Shown: in pieces, positions 17,520 to 26,517 of the stretch | Layout of the letters: every line of letters begins with the position of its first letter | Numbering within the stretch: the stretch's first letter is position 1 | Source: Faeciplasma sp900553675 | Lineage (GTDB): Bacteria; Bacillota; Clostridia; Oscillospirales; Ruminococcaceae | Direction of reading: 5' to 3' | NCBI GenBank assembly: GCA_958428235.1 | Contig: CAUAFG010000001.1 | Location: forward strand, 186,001-250,000 | DNA: 64,000 nucleotides | Translations under genes and position numbers: made by a program | The notes under the pieces: generated by a model | What the model saw: only the letters and a program-made list of their open reading frames with translations | What the model was told of the DNA's origin: nothing | Database searches by the model: none

Positions 17520-19154
17520 TCAATACATTCCGCCCATACCGGCGCCTGCTCCTGCTCCGGGTGCGGGAGGATTATCCTCCTTCTTGTTGCCGACAAGGCT
17601 TTCGGTGGTGAGAACCATTGCAGCACAAGAAGCGGCGTTCATAAGTGCGGAGCGTGTTACCTTGGTAGGATCAACGATTCCGGCGGAAATCATGTCGACA
17701 TACTCCTCCTTGTAAGCGTCGAAGCCGTAGCCGACCTTTCTTGCACGTCTGATCTTGTCGATGATAACGCTTCCGTCGAGACCTGCGTTTGCAGCGATCT
17801 GTCTTACAGGCTCCTCTAAAGCTTTAAGAACTATCTTTGCGCCGGTCTTTTCGTCGCCGTCAAGAGTGGGAATAAGCTTTTCTACAGCGGGGATAGCATT
17901 GATAAGAGCTGTGCCGCCGCCGGCTACTATGCCTTCTTCAACCGCTGCCTTGGTTGCGGAGAGAGCGTCTTCAACTCTGAGCTTCTTTTCCTTCATTTCA
18001 GCCTCGGTAGCTGCGCCGACCTTGAGGACAGCAACACCGCCCGCAAGCTTTGCAAGTCTTTCCTGAAGCTTTTCTCTGTCGTAATCGGAGGTGGTGTTTT
18101 CGATTTCGGTTCTGATCTGCTGAACGCGCGCCTTGATGTCGGCAGGGTCGCCCGCACCGTCTACTATAATAGTGTTCTCCTTGGTTACAACAACCTGTCT
18201 TGCTCTGCCGAGGTCGGCAACGGTGGTGTCCTTAAGCTCAAAGCCAAGCTCTTCGCTGATAACGTCGGTACCGGTGAGGGTTGCGATATCGCGGAGCATT
18301 TCCTTTCTTCTGTCGCCGAAGCCGGGAGCCTTAACAGCAACGCAGGTAAAGGTTCCGCGAAGCTTGTTGATAAGGATGGTGGAAAGAGCCTCGCCCTCTA
18401 AATCCTCGGCAATGATAAGAAGCTTCTTGCCGGACTTTACTATATCCTCGAGCAGAGGAAGTATTTCCTGAATGTTGGATATCTTCTTGTCGGTTACAAG
18501 GATGTAAGCGTCGTCTAAAACAGCCTCCATCTTGTCGGTATCGGTTACCATATAGGGGGTGATGTAGCCGCGGTCGAACTGCATGCCTTCGACAACCTCA
18601 GAGTAGGTCTCGGCGGTCTTGGATTCCTCGATGGTTATAACACCGTCGGAGGTTACCTTTTCCATAGCCTCGGCAATAAGCTTGCCGACGTTTTCGTCTC
18701 CCGAAGATACGGTGGCGACTCTCTCGATATCAGCGCTGCCCGAAACAGCCTTGGAATTCGCCAGAACTGCGGCGGAAGCAGCGTCAACAGCCTTTTTAAT
18801 ACCCTTTTTAAGAACCATGGGATTAGCACCGGCTGCGATATTCTTCATGCCCTCGCGAACGAAAGCCTGAGCCAGCAGAGTTGCGGTGGTGGTACCGTCA
18901 CCGGCAGCGTCGTTGGTCTTGGTTGCAACCTCTCTTATAAGCTGAGCGCCCATATTTTCAAAGACGTCCTCAAGCTCAATTTCCTTTGCGATGGTAACGC
19001 CGTCGTTGGTGATGAGCGGAATACCATAGGTTCTGTCTAAAACAACGTTTCTGCCCTTGGGTCCAAGGGTTATTTTAACAGTGTTGGCGAGCTTGTCGAT
19101 GCCGGCTTGAAGAGCCTTTCTTGCTTCCTCGCCGTAAAGAATTTCCTTTGCCAT
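17520..19154 (-). CDS. groL: 60-kDa chaperonin GroEL
   Basis: ATP-dependent protein-folding chaperonin forming the 14-mer with GroES. The 544-residue protein has the canonical start AKEILYGEEARKALQ, the nucleotide-binding NDAAGDGTTTATLLAQ (about 78-93) and ends in the Gly/Met-rich tail GAGAGAGMGGMY. Second gene of groES-groEL, with a 24-base gap and a GGAG-type ribosome site. Controlled by the CIRCE element upstream of groES. Confidence 0.99.
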   Translation of the reverse strand: MAKEILYGEEARKALQAGIDKLANTVKITLGPKGRNVVLDRTYGIPLITNDGVTIAKEIELEDVFENMGAQLIREVATKTNDAAGDGTTTATLLAQAFVREGMKNIAAGANPMVLKKGIKKAVDAASAAVLANSKAVSGSADIERVATVSSGDENVGKLIAEAMEKVTSDGVITIEESKTAETYSEVVEGMQFDRGYITPYMVTDTDKMEAVLDDAYILVTDKKISNIQEILPLLEDIVKSGKKLLIIAEDLEGEALSTILINKLRGTFTCVAVKAPGFGDRRKEMLRDIATLTGTDVISEELGFELKDTTVADLGRARQVVVTKENTIIVDGAGDPADIKARVQQIRTEIENTTSDYDREKLQERLAKLAGGVAVLKVGAATEAEMKEKKLRVEDALSATKAAVEEGIVAGGGTALINAIPAVEKLIPTLDGDEKTGAKIVLKALEEPVRQIAANAGLDGSVIIDKIRRARKVGYGFDAYKEEYVDMISAGIVDPTKVTRSALMNAASCAAMVLTTESLVGNKKEDNPPAPGAGAGAGMGGMY

Positions 19155-19178
19155 AATAAATCTCTCCTTATCTTGACC

Positions 19179-19463
19179 TTATTCGGCGACAGCCAGAATG
19201 TCGCCCATGCTGACGATGATATACTCTTCTCCGTCAACCTTAACTTCGGTTCCGGAATACTTTGACATAAGCACCTTGTCGCCGGGCTTAACCTTCATTG
19301 CGGTGGTTTTGCCGTCGCGCGGGCTGCCGTCTCCAACGGCTATAACCTCAGCAAGCTGGGGCTTTTCCTTTGCAGAACCGGTCAGTATAATACCGCCCTT
19401 GGTGGTTTCCTCGGCTTCTGTCATCTTCAACACTACACGGTCAAATAACGGTTTGAGTGTCAT
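19179..19463 (-). CDS. groES: 10-kDa co-chaperonin GroES
   Basis: Lid of the GroEL chamber, 94 residues. It begins TLKPLFDRVVLKM, has the mobile-loop region with GGIILTGSAKEKPQ (about 23-36) and the DKVLMSKYSGTEV strand. First gene of the groESL operon, following an AAAGGAGG ribosome site. The CIRCE operator lies 42 bases upstream. Confidence 0.98.
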   Translation of the reverse strand: MTLKPLFDRVVLKMTEAEETTKGGIILTGSAKEKPQLAEVIAVGDGSPRDGKTTAMKVKPGDKVLMSKYSGTEVKVDGEEYIIVSMGDILAVAE

Positions 19464-19505
19464 AAAAGTTCCTCCTTTTATAAAAGATAAATTAAAAACT
19501 GATTT

Positions 19506-19532
19506 TTAGCACTCTTACTCTTCAAGTGCTAA
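19506..19532. promoter_or_regulatory. CIRCE operator (HrcA site)
   Basis: TTAGCACTC, nine-base spacer, AAGTGCTAA. It matches the CIRCE consensus with one change (GAGTGCTAA would be perfect). HrcA binding here would repress groESL until heat or folding stress. No hrcA gene is in this window. Confidence 0.9.
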
Positions 19533-19536
19533 ATAC

Positions 19537-19564
19537 ATTGTAGCATGATTTATAAAAAAATCAA
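19537..19564 (-). promoter_or_regulatory. groESL promoter
   Basis: Reverse strand TTGATT, 16-base spacer, TACAAT (-10 at 19537-19542). It lies just upstream of CIRCE, so the operator would cover the transcription start. Confidence 0.65.
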
Positions 19565-19726
19565 GCAATAATTGTCACTATTACGAATTTTCGTCGAACT
19601 GCACAATTTATTTATGCAAAGCGATTGTTTTTCCGCCGTTTTTTAAAAGTTCTATTTCAGAATAGTGAACATTTCCAAATCGTTTAACATTTTATTAACC
19701 CTTTTGCAAAAAAAGCGAAATAATGC

Positions 19727-19755
19727 TTGCAAAATCGACGCGAATAGTCTATAAT
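19727..19755 (+). promoter_or_regulatory. Promoter of the response-regulator operon
   Basis: TTGCAA (19727-19732), 17-base spacer, TATAAT (19750-19755), 38 bases before the GTG start. The rest of the 330-base gap from groES shows only the groESL control elements and AT-rich sequence. Confidence 0.75.
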
Positions 19756-19793
19756 AATATTAAGTATTTATCTTTTGAGAGGAGAACAGGACA

Positions 19794-20495
19794 GTGAACG
19801 GAAAGGTTCTGATTATCGACAGCGACAGAAATATCTGCGAGCTTCTGCGAATGTGTCTGGAGAAGGACGGGTATAATGTTATCATATCCAACGACGGCGA
19901 GGAGGGTCTGGTTAAATTTTCCGCCCTTAAGCCGGACATAGTGCTTTTAGACGTTCTGCTTCCGGGAATAGACGGCTGGCAGATATGTCGGGAGATAAGA
20001 AAAAAATCCGACACTCCGCTTATATATATAACCTCAAAGTCGGAGGTATTCGACAAGGTTTTAGGGCTTGAGCTCGGGGCGGACGATTATATTGTAAAGC
20101 CGTTCGACGTTAAAGAGGTCATCGCCAGAATAAAAGCCGTTTTGCGCAGAACCAGCCTTTCTAATCCGGACGCCGATTCCAAAGAAGTCCATTACGACGG
20201 CTTGGACATCAACATGACAAGGTATGAGCTTACGGTAAAAGGAAAGGTTGTGGACGCTCCGCCAAAGGAGCTGGAGCTTTTATATCACCTTGCTTCTCAC
20301 CCCAACACCGTATTCAACCGCGACCAGCTTTTAGACGAGGTATGGGGCTTTGAGTACTACGGCGGCTCGAGGACTATAGACGTTCACATAAAGCGTCTGC
20401 GCGAAAAGCTTGACGGCGTTTCAGACCAGTGGTGCTTAAGAACGGTCTGGAGCGTGGGCTATAAATTTGAAGTAAACACCGACGGTTTGAAGTAA
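19794..20495 (+). CDS. OmpR/PhoB-family response regulator (orphan)
   Basis: A 233-residue DNA-binding response regulator. The receiver domain (1-115) has the acidic pair at 10-11, phosphoacceptor Asp53 in LLDVLLPGIDGW, Thr80 and Lys102 in DYIVKPF. The C-terminal winged helix (about 135-230) includes the family block GGSRTIDVHIKRLREKL and WSVGYKF. The start is a GTG at 19794 after GAGAGGAG. No histidine kinase lies next to it; instead it leads an Ala/Glu-rich protein and an HtrA protease, 19 and about 90 bases-per-gene apart in one run. Signal unknown. Confidence 0.92.
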   Translation: MNGKVLIIDSDRNICELLRMCLEKDGYNVIISNDGEEGLVKFSALKPDIVLLDVLLPGIDGWQICREIRKKSDTPLIYITSKSEVFDKVLGLELGADDYIVKPFDVKEVIARIKAVLRRTSLSNPDADSKEVHYDGLDINMTRYELTVKGKVVDAPPKELELLYHLASHPNTVFNRDQLLDEVWGFEYYGGSRTIDVHIKRLREKLDGVSDQWCLRTVWSVGYKFEVNTDGLK

Positions 20496-20514
20496 TAATA
20501 AAGGAGAACGCTTT

Positions 20515-21546
20515 ATGTTAGATTTCTTTGACGAAGACTTCCCCCTTACCAAAAAGCAGGAAGAAATGAAAAAAGCCATGGAAGCGGCAGAAAAAGCCGC
20601 TCTTTCCGATGCGCCCAAACCGGCAGAAAACGATTCCACATCGGTGAATACACCGCCGGTCTCCGCCAGTGAGCCTGTCGCCGTGGAGCAGACCGCCGAG
20701 ACTGTTATACAAGCCGTCCCCGAGGCTGTTGCCGAAGTCACCGTTGAACCTGCTGTTGAACCTCTCCCGAAGACTGTTGCCGAAACCGTCCCTGAGCCTG
20801 TGGCGGAAGCAACTCCCATAGTTGCCGCTGAGACTGTAACGGAAACGGCTCAGAAAATCGCCGCAGAGCCTATCACAGAAGCTGTTTCTGAAACTGTCGC
20901 AGAAACCACTTCAGAAGTTGCTGCTGAACCTGTCGTAGAAACCGCTTCAGAAGTTGTTGCTGAGACTATAGCGGACAGCTTCCCCGAAGCTACCGCCGAG
21001 ACGGCTGCGGAATCAGCGGCTATTGCCGAGCCTGTAGAAGAAGTCGCAGAGCCTGTTTTTGAAACTGAATCTGCCGCCCAAGTCCTTCCCGAAGCCGCTC
21101 GGGACACTGCGCCAAGTGCTGCTGCCGAGCAGACGGTCGAGGCTGCTACGGAATACGTCTCCGAGCCGGTTTATGAGACTATCTCCGAGCCGGTGCAGGA
21201 GGAAGTCTCCCCGACTATTTCCGAGCCGGAGGCTGTACCGTCTGACAAGGACGACGAGGATGCCGCCATCAAGCGGATATTCCAGCCGATACACGAAGAA
21301 AACGTTTTGCCGGAATCGGACAATCAGGCGTTTTCATATGAATATGACGGCAGATATTTTGCCGAGGAAGAAACTCCCGCGTACAGATACGGCGCAAGTG
21401 CTTCTCCAAGAAGGCGCACACGTCCCGCAAGGTCGTTGGAAGCCAAAGACGGCAGCATAACCGTAAGTACGAAAACTCTCCTTAAGGTCGGCGCGGTGGT
21501 CGCGGCGACTGCTGCGGCTGTAAAGCTGCTCAGCAAAAAGGACTGA
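20515..21546 (+). CDS. Ala/Glu/Val/Pro-rich low-complexity protein
   Basis: A 343-residue protein that I do not recognise. A short charged N-terminus (DFFDEDFPLTKKQEEM) is followed by about 200 residues of degenerate repeats built on E-[TP]-V-[AV]-E-[TAP], with no cysteine. A more ordinary segment (about 245-315) ends in an Arg-rich patch (SPRRRTRPAR), and residues about 322-340 form a weak hydrophobic Ala/Val helix before KKD. AAGGAG eight bases before the ATG supports translation. It sits between the response regulator and htrA, 28-40 bases from each, so it is probably part of the same stress operon, perhaps as an envelope spacer. Confidence 0.7.
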   Translation: MLDFFDEDFPLTKKQEEMKKAMEAAEKAALSDAPKPAENDSTSVNTPPVSASEPVAVEQTAETVIQAVPEAVAEVTVEPAVEPLPKTVAETVPEPVAEATPIVAAETVTETAQKIAAEPITEAVSETVAETTSEVAAEPVVETASEVVAETIADSFPEATAETAAESAAIAEPVEEVAEPVFETESAAQVLPEAARDTAPSAAAEQTVEAATEYVSEPVYETISEPVQEEVSPTISEPEAVPSDKDDEDAAIKRIFQPIHEENVLPESDNQAFSYEYDGRYFAEEETPAYRYGASASPRRRTRPARSLEAKDGSITVSTKTLLKVGAVVAATAAAVKLLSKKD

Positions 21547-21586
21547 CCCCCATATATTATAGAATCTATAGAAAGTGGATCCCGAT

Positions 21587-23119
21587 ATGACAGACGATAT
21601 ATTCCCCACACCGGCGGCAGATACGCCTCAAGCCCCGGAAAATCAATCACAGGAAAGCGCGGACAATGCCGTTTTTGGGCAGAGTGCGCCCAAGCCGGAC
21701 GAAGCTTCGGCAAAGCTGAATCTTGAATGGCGCAGGCAGGAGCTTGAACGCCGCCGTCAGGAGATAATTGAGGAGCTTCGCGAGCTTGCCTATAACGAAG
21801 CCGAGCCGCTTGAATATCTCCCGAAACGGATAGGTAAAACGCGCCGCCACTCGCTTTCAGCCGGAAAGCTTGCTTTGATGTTCGCGATTTTGTTCATAGT
21901 TTTGTTTATGTCCACCGCGCGGCTTGTTTTCGGCAAGGGCTGGATCAAAAATATGTTCAGCGGAGAGGACAATCTTAAAAGCTTTACCATACCCATAGCC
22001 ACCCACGAGGAGCTTGAAGACAGCTACTACCAGCCGGACGGCAGATACACCGTTGAAGGCATATCCAAGGTTTGCTCCCCCTCGATAGTGACCATTGAGG
22101 CTTTTCTCGACGACAATATCTACTCCGCATACGGTCAGGGTTCGGGCATAATCATGACCTCAGACGGATATATAATAACCAACGCGCACGTAATTGCAGA
22201 CGCCAAGTTTGCGATAATCGTCCGCCTTTCCGACGGCACCGAGTACAACGCAAAGGTCGTAGGCTCAGACGCTAAAACCGACCTTGCAATAGTCAAGATA
22301 ACCGCCACCGGCTTAACTCCCGCGCAGTTCGGAGACGCATCTCAGCTGAAAATCGGAGAGCAGGTGGTTGCCATCGGCTCGCCTGCGGGCTTTGAACATT
22401 CCTGCACCACCGGCGTTATCTCCGGACTTAACCGAACCATAAAGGTAAATTCAACAAACATCGGCATGGACTGCATACAGATAGACGCTGCCATAAATCC
22501 CGGAAACTCGGGCGGCGCGCTTTTGAATATGTGGGGTCAGGTTGTAGGAATAACCTCCTCAAAGCTTGAAGCCAACGAATACGACAATATCGGCTTTGCA
22601 ATATCCATAGATGCCGCAAAGCCCATATTGGAGGAGCTTATAGAAAACGGAGGAATTCTGGGCAGACCCAAGATAGGCATTAGCTTTTATGAAGTCTCCG
22701 ATTCGCTTGCCAAGCTTTACGATATGCCTGCGGGGCTGCATATCGCCGAGATATCCCCCGACTGTGACATCGCCAACACTCCCCTTGCGGTGGACGATGT
22801 TATTGTTGAGATGAACGGCGTTACCGTCCGCTCGGCTGACGATGTTTATGAGATAATCCTTAAGCTTCACCCCAGAGACGAGGTTACCGCAAAGGTTGTA
22901 AGAGTCCTTGAAAACGGCAAGACAAAGGAGTTTGAAATAACCTTCAAGCTGATGGAAGACACCTCCGCTTCGATTCAGGAGGAGGGCGCCGAGGATGATA
23001 TCCTTCCGATGCCTGATGAAGACCCGCAGCCCGAGCCGGAAGACGATTCGGAGCCTGATATCGAAGCCGACCCCGAAACCGAGCCTGAGACCGAAACCGA
23101 AACCGGCGCAAATCAATAA
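21587..23119 (+). CDS. HtrA/DegP-like serine protease, membrane anchored
   Basis: A 510-residue trypsin-like protease with a cytoplasmic N-terminal arm (1-90, charged coiled coil EWRRQELERRRQEI), one membrane helix (about 93-115), an extracytoplasmic protease domain with catalytic His201 (ITNAHV), Asp232 (KTDLAIVK) and Ser308 (GNSGGAL), then one PDZ domain (about 355-455) and an acidic Pro/Glu tail. It degrades or refolds damaged surface proteins. I choose the ATG at 21587, eight bases after AAAGTGG; a GTG at 21575 would add four residues. Last gene of the response-regulator operon, suggesting envelope-stress control. Confidence 0.93.
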   Translation: MTDDIFPTPAADTPQAPENQSQESADNAVFGQSAPKPDEASAKLNLEWRRQELERRRQEIIEELRELAYNEAEPLEYLPKRIGKTRRHSLSAGKLALMFAILFIVLFMSTARLVFGKGWIKNMFSGEDNLKSFTIPIATHEELEDSYYQPDGRYTVEGISKVCSPSIVTIEAFLDDNIYSAYGQGSGIIMTSDGYIITNAHVIADAKFAIIVRLSDGTEYNAKVVGSDAKTDLAIVKITATGLTPAQFGDASQLKIGEQVVAIGSPAGFEHSCTTGVISGLNRTIKVNSTNIGMDCIQIDAAINPGNSGGALLNMWGQVVGITSSKLEANEYDNIGFAISIDAAKPILEELIENGGILGRPKIGISFYEVSDSLAKLYDMPAGLHIAEISPDCDIANTPLAVDDVIVEMNGVTVRSADDVYEIILKLHPRDEVTAKVVRVLENGKTKEFEITFKLMEDTSASIQEEGAEDDILPMPDEDPQPEPEDDSEPDIEADPETEPETETETGANQ

Positions 23120-23138
23120 AACAACCGATATAAGCTTT

Positions 23139-23176
23139 TACCGGCTTGACGATATCTTATGTCAAGCCGGTATTTT
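23139..23176 (+). terminator. Terminator after htrA
   Basis: TACCGGCTTGAC (23139-23150) pairs perfectly with GTCAAGCCGGTA (23161-23172), followed by TTTTAT. Confidence 0.9.
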
Positions 23177-23347
23177 ATACAATTCGAAAGCTAAAAATAG
23201 TATAAAATAAATAAAATTTAAAAATTCATATTTTTTTGCACCGAAACTAAATTTTAAATTGTATAATAAGTTAGTATGGCAATTATACACATAAACCCGT
23301 CATTAAAGTTACAACAGGGATATACTTGCCTGAAAGGACGGATAAAA

Positions 23348-23950
23348 ATGAAGAAAAGGTACCTATTGATCTTTGCGGCAATGCTTGCCGTCTGCACGAT
23401 TCTGCTTGCCGCATGCGGCAGCGAGAATGCAAAAGCTCCCGCAATTGATGATTCCCCTGTTGTCGACGGTGAAGACGCTGCGGATGATACTGTCGGCGAA
23501 AACATCAAGGAGAACAAAGCCCCCGAAAATCCCGACGAATACCCCGAAATTCCATCCTTCTACGGCGTATTTGCGCCAGACGAGGAGAGCGTTTGCAAAC
23601 TCATTCAGGAGAATATCCCCGCCTACGATAAGCCTTACGACACCGAATCAAAGATGATTCCGTATGTCAGTGCAAAGGAGCTTGTCAATGGCGTTCAGAT
23701 AATGACGATATTCGCACAAGACCATGGCGTTGCTGTCGGCGATATCACCTACAGCCCTGTGTGGATTTACGAGCATTCCTCCGAGGATTACAAGTCCGCC
23801 GGAATCACCCCGCAGGATTTGCGCGAGCTTATAGACTACTATTCGGAATACAAGGATTCCGAGGAAGCAAAAACACTTGCCATTGAGCGGATGCAAAAGC
23901 TTGCTTATGCCGCAGATTATTCAATTCTTGGTATAACGACCACACAATGA
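23348..23950 (+). CDS. Lipoprotein, probable N-terminal half of a split gene
   Basis: A 200-residue lipoprotein of unknown function: signal peptide with lipobox LLAAC (Cys near residue 20), an acidic low-complexity linker, then a globular part beginning YPEIPSFYGVF. The ATG at 23348 follows AAAGGACGG. It ends in a TGA overlapping the ATG of the next frame. The last ~10 residues (SILGITTTQ) look out of place; read in the other frame the same bases give NSWYNDHTMMDTGYF, which runs smoothly into the next open frame. A one-base loss near 23922 therefore best explains the pair. No family recognised. Confidence 0.65.
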   Translation: MKKRYLLIFAAMLAVCTILLAACGSENAKAPAIDDSPVVDGEDAADDTVGENIKENKAPENPDEYPEIPSFYGVFAPDEESVCKLIQENIPAYDKPYDTESKMIPYVSAKELVNGVQIMTIFAQDHGVAVGDITYSPVWIYEHSSEDYKSAGITPQDLRELIDYYSEYKDSEEAKTLAIERMQKLAYAADYSILGITTTQ

Positions 23951-24849
23951 TGGACACCGGCTATTTCCCGATGGTTATGAAGGAGTTTGTGGTTGTGGGA
24001 AGTCTGAACGCTTTGGAGTATTACATCTTCCTTGCCGACAACGACCCCAACGACGGCGACGACAACATCTACATAGCGATGTACATGAAAGACCAGCTTA
24101 TGTCTGTCGGCTATGACACCCTTGAGGGCTACGACCTTTACGGCAGGTTCTTCTCCGGCTCGGGCAGGGAATTTGCATATGCAGATGTAGCCCCGGTTCC
24201 GGCAGGCTCGGCGATAAGGCTTGGCTGGAGCGGAACCTCAGAGCAAAGCTTGCAGGATGGCTTTAAGTATCTTTCCTGGATTTCAAGATTCCAGTTTTCC
24301 GGCTCGGAGTGTGCATATACCCAAGAGCAGCTTGCCGAGTATGCCAAGCGAGTTGAAGCCTTCCCGTTCGACGAAGAAGCCGCCTGCGTGGGCTGCGAGG
24401 GCATAACCCAATACGAGGATCTGGTAAACGGTGAAACCTTCTTAGAAGGTCTGATTCCCTATGAGCCGGTTTACGACTTTGCCAAGGAAAAGGCGGAAAT
24501 GATAGCTATGCTTAACGAAAAAGCTCATGTTATGGAGGATGGTGGCTGCAGCTATACCATTAAATACGGTGAGGGAATAATAGAAACATGGGTCGAGTGC
24601 GATTATGCCCTGAGTGAAGAGGAAATATACCGCTTCAAGGCTCTTTCGGACGGCGGAGAAAACCCGCGCTATTTCAGCAATGATATCCTTGAAAGCGTCG
24701 GTTACCCCGAGGAATTCCGCAGCCGAGCGCTTATAAACAATCTTGGCGACTATGCGCTTATTTCATACGGTCTGCCAAAGGTGGAGGGCTTGGATTATGT
24801 CAGGCTGTTCAAGCTGACAGCAATCGAAACCAAGGAAAGCGAGGAATAA
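23947..24849 (+). CDS. Continuation of the split lipoprotein (unknown family)
   Basis: A 300-residue open frame without a signal peptide and without a ribosome site before its ATG. It is acidic and aromatic, with GSLNALEYYIFLADND near the start and VGCEGITQYEDL in the middle, typical of an extracytoplasmic domain. The frame stays open for 19 codons upstream of its ATG and reads sensibly there, so I interpret it as the C-terminal part of the lipoprotein at 23348, separated by a frameshift. If translated separately, the four-base ATGA overlap would couple it to the first half. Function unknown. Confidence 0.6.
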   Translation: MMDTGYFPMVMKEFVVVGSLNALEYYIFLADNDPNDGDDNIYIAMYMKDQLMSVGYDTLEGYDLYGRFFSGSGREFAYADVAPVPAGSAIRLGWSGTSEQSLQDGFKYLSWISRFQFSGSECAYTQEQLAEYAKRVEAFPFDEEAACVGCEGITQYEDLVNGETFLEGLIPYEPVYDFAKEKAEMIAMLNEKAHVMEDGGCSYTIKYGEGIIETWVECDYALSEEEIYRFKALSDGGENPRYFSNDILESVGYPEEFRSRALINNLGDYALISYGLPKVEGLDYVRLFKLTAIETKESEE

Positions 24850-24862
24850 TGATATAAATATA

Positions 24863-24905
24863 GCCCCTTCGGAAGCTATTTCAGGCTTCCGAAGGGGCAT
24901 TTTCT
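24863..24905. terminator. Bidirectional terminator
   Basis: A perfect 14-bp stem GCCCCTTCGGAAGC with its complement at 24885-24898, flanked by T/A-rich sequence. It serves the split lipoprotein and the reverse ABC operon. Confidence 0.9.
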
Positions 24906-24910
24906 GTTTA

Positions 24911-26500
24911 TCAAAGGTTTTCAAACCTCTTAACACCGCGGGTGACTATCCATGCGTATGAAGCTCCCGCCAAAGCTCCGGCTATAACCAGCCATATGGC
25001 AAGGGTAATCCAAAGGTCTATTGCCGAAAGAACGATTATCAGCAGCAGCGGCAGAAATACGATTGCCATGTTAATAAACATAGTAAACAACACGCTCATT
25101 CCGCTTTTTACGGCAACCGCTTCGTCAGTCCAGTCTAAAATCGGGTGACGCAGGTTTTCAATCATGCCGATATTGGCGGTTAAAAGTGTGTACACCGCTA
25201 TTATTAAGAATGAATAGATAACAAACGCCCAATTTACGTAGCATGCAACGTTTATTGCTATCCACAGCAGAACCGAAACCGGCAGGGTGGAGTATATATG
25301 AACCTTAAGCTTTGAAACAAGGATATCCTTTGAAGACATCGGCAGACTGCGCAGAATCCAAAGCGTCTTGCCCTCGATTGAGATTGTAGCCGAGGTGAAA
25401 TATATCATTCCTATAAGGAAGATAGCCGCGCATATCAGAAGCGAGGCAATTATGTTCTGAGCCATATCAATGTTTGCAAAAATAACCGTGAACATATCTT
25501 TCTTGATTATAACAAACACAGCCGCGATTATTCCCATAATAACTCCCATGCCGGAGTTTAAAAGATAGGGTGCGCTTGCAAAAATGTGGCTTACCTCGCG
25601 GCGGATAAGCGCTTTTTTGGGGGATACCGCGTCGAACCGCACCTTTTTCTCCTTGATTCGCACGGTCGAGTGCGAGTCCGCAATAATGCGGTTAAAGGTC
25701 TTGGAAAGCACCAGAAAGACTATTACAAACGGAACTATGCAGACAAGCGTTGCAAGCAGCATATAAACCAAGCTGCCGTCTGAGATGGCAGAGCCGAACC
25801 AGTAAAGCGGCAGGGCTGTTTTAAGCTTTCCGGCGATAACCGCGCCGTTCTGAACAATAAGCTCTAAATACTTCTGCGCAGAGCTGTAGAAGTAGAAATA
25901 CACTGCCAGAAATCCGAGGGTGAATATAACGCTGATAAGAGTTTTGGACTTTGCCTTTCTTGATACCAAAGCTATTACCCATCCCATAAGCACGCCCATT
26001 GCGGTTGAAAGAAGCAGCAATGCAGCCGAAAGAATCACAAAGGCTATAATCCCCATAACGCTGAACCCGACAGACGTCGCCCAGACTATAACGACAGGGA
26101 CAAGCACTGTTAGGAAGTAGGCAAAGTTTGAAACAACTAAAGTCAGAATACGGGATATGATTATATACGACGACGGTATCGGCATGGATAACAGCAGGTC
26201 GTTGTCCTTGGCGTCAAAAATCTGGGTCTTGGCTATTGCCGCGCTTCCGATTATCATAAGTACAAAGCTCACAATTGCATACATCGCAAAGTACATCCAG
26301 CCAACGCCCATGGTGTTGAACGCTGTGAGCGCAGAAAACATCGAACCGAACATAAAGCCGAACACGACAAGTATATAAACATAGAGTACAGCCAAAAGAA
26401 CCAGCTTGCCCTTGGATATTCCCTTTTTAGCCTTGGCGGATTTTCCGCTCATAGAGCCCAAAAGCCCTAAAAGCTTTATTTTTACAAGATGTTTAAGCAT
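24911..26500 (-). CDS. ABC exporter permease
   Basis: A 529-residue polytopic membrane protein with about 12 hydrophobic segments, of the ABC-2-like exporter type. A short basic N-terminus (MLKHLVKIKLL) and a GKSAKAKKGISKG linker precede the first helix. The start at 26500 follows AGAGG ten bases upstream; longer readings would run back through the ATPase gene. It lies 17 bases after the ATPase gene and no substrate-binding protein is present, which indicates export. Substrate unknown; a peptide, drug or lipid are all possible. Confidence 0.83.
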   Translation of the reverse strand: MLKHLVKIKLLGLLGSMSGKSAKAKKGISKGKLVLLAVLYVYILVVFGFMFGSMFSALTAFNTMGVGWMYFAMYAIVSFVLMIIGSAAIAKTQIFDAKDNDLLLSMPIPSSYIIISRILTLVVSNFAYFLTVLVPVVIVWATSVGFSVMGIIAFVILSAALLLLSTAMGVLMGWVIALVSRKAKSKTLISVIFTLGFLAVYFYFYSSAQKYLELIVQNGAVIAGKLKTALPLYWFGSAISDGSLVYMLLATLVCIVPFVIVFLVLSKTFNRIIADSHSTVRIKEKKVRFDAVSPKKALIRREVSHIFASAPYLLNSGMGVIMGIIAAVFVIIKKDMFTVIFANIDMAQNIIASLLICAAIFLIGMIYFTSATISIEGKTLWILRSLPMSSKDILVSKLKVHIYSTLPVSVLLWIAINVACYVNWAFVIYSFLIIAVYTLLTANIGMIENLRHPILDWTDEAVAVKSGMSVLFTMFINMAIVFLPLLLIIVLSAIDLWITLAIWLVIAGALAGASYAWIVTRGVKRFENL

Positions 26501-26517
26501 ACAGGCAACCTCTCTTA

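Noticed and set aside
20515..21546. Assembly artefact or antisense of a repeat protein
   Set aside because: Although low in complexity, the forward frame has AAGGAG, tight operon spacing and non-repetitive ends, so a real gene is more likely.
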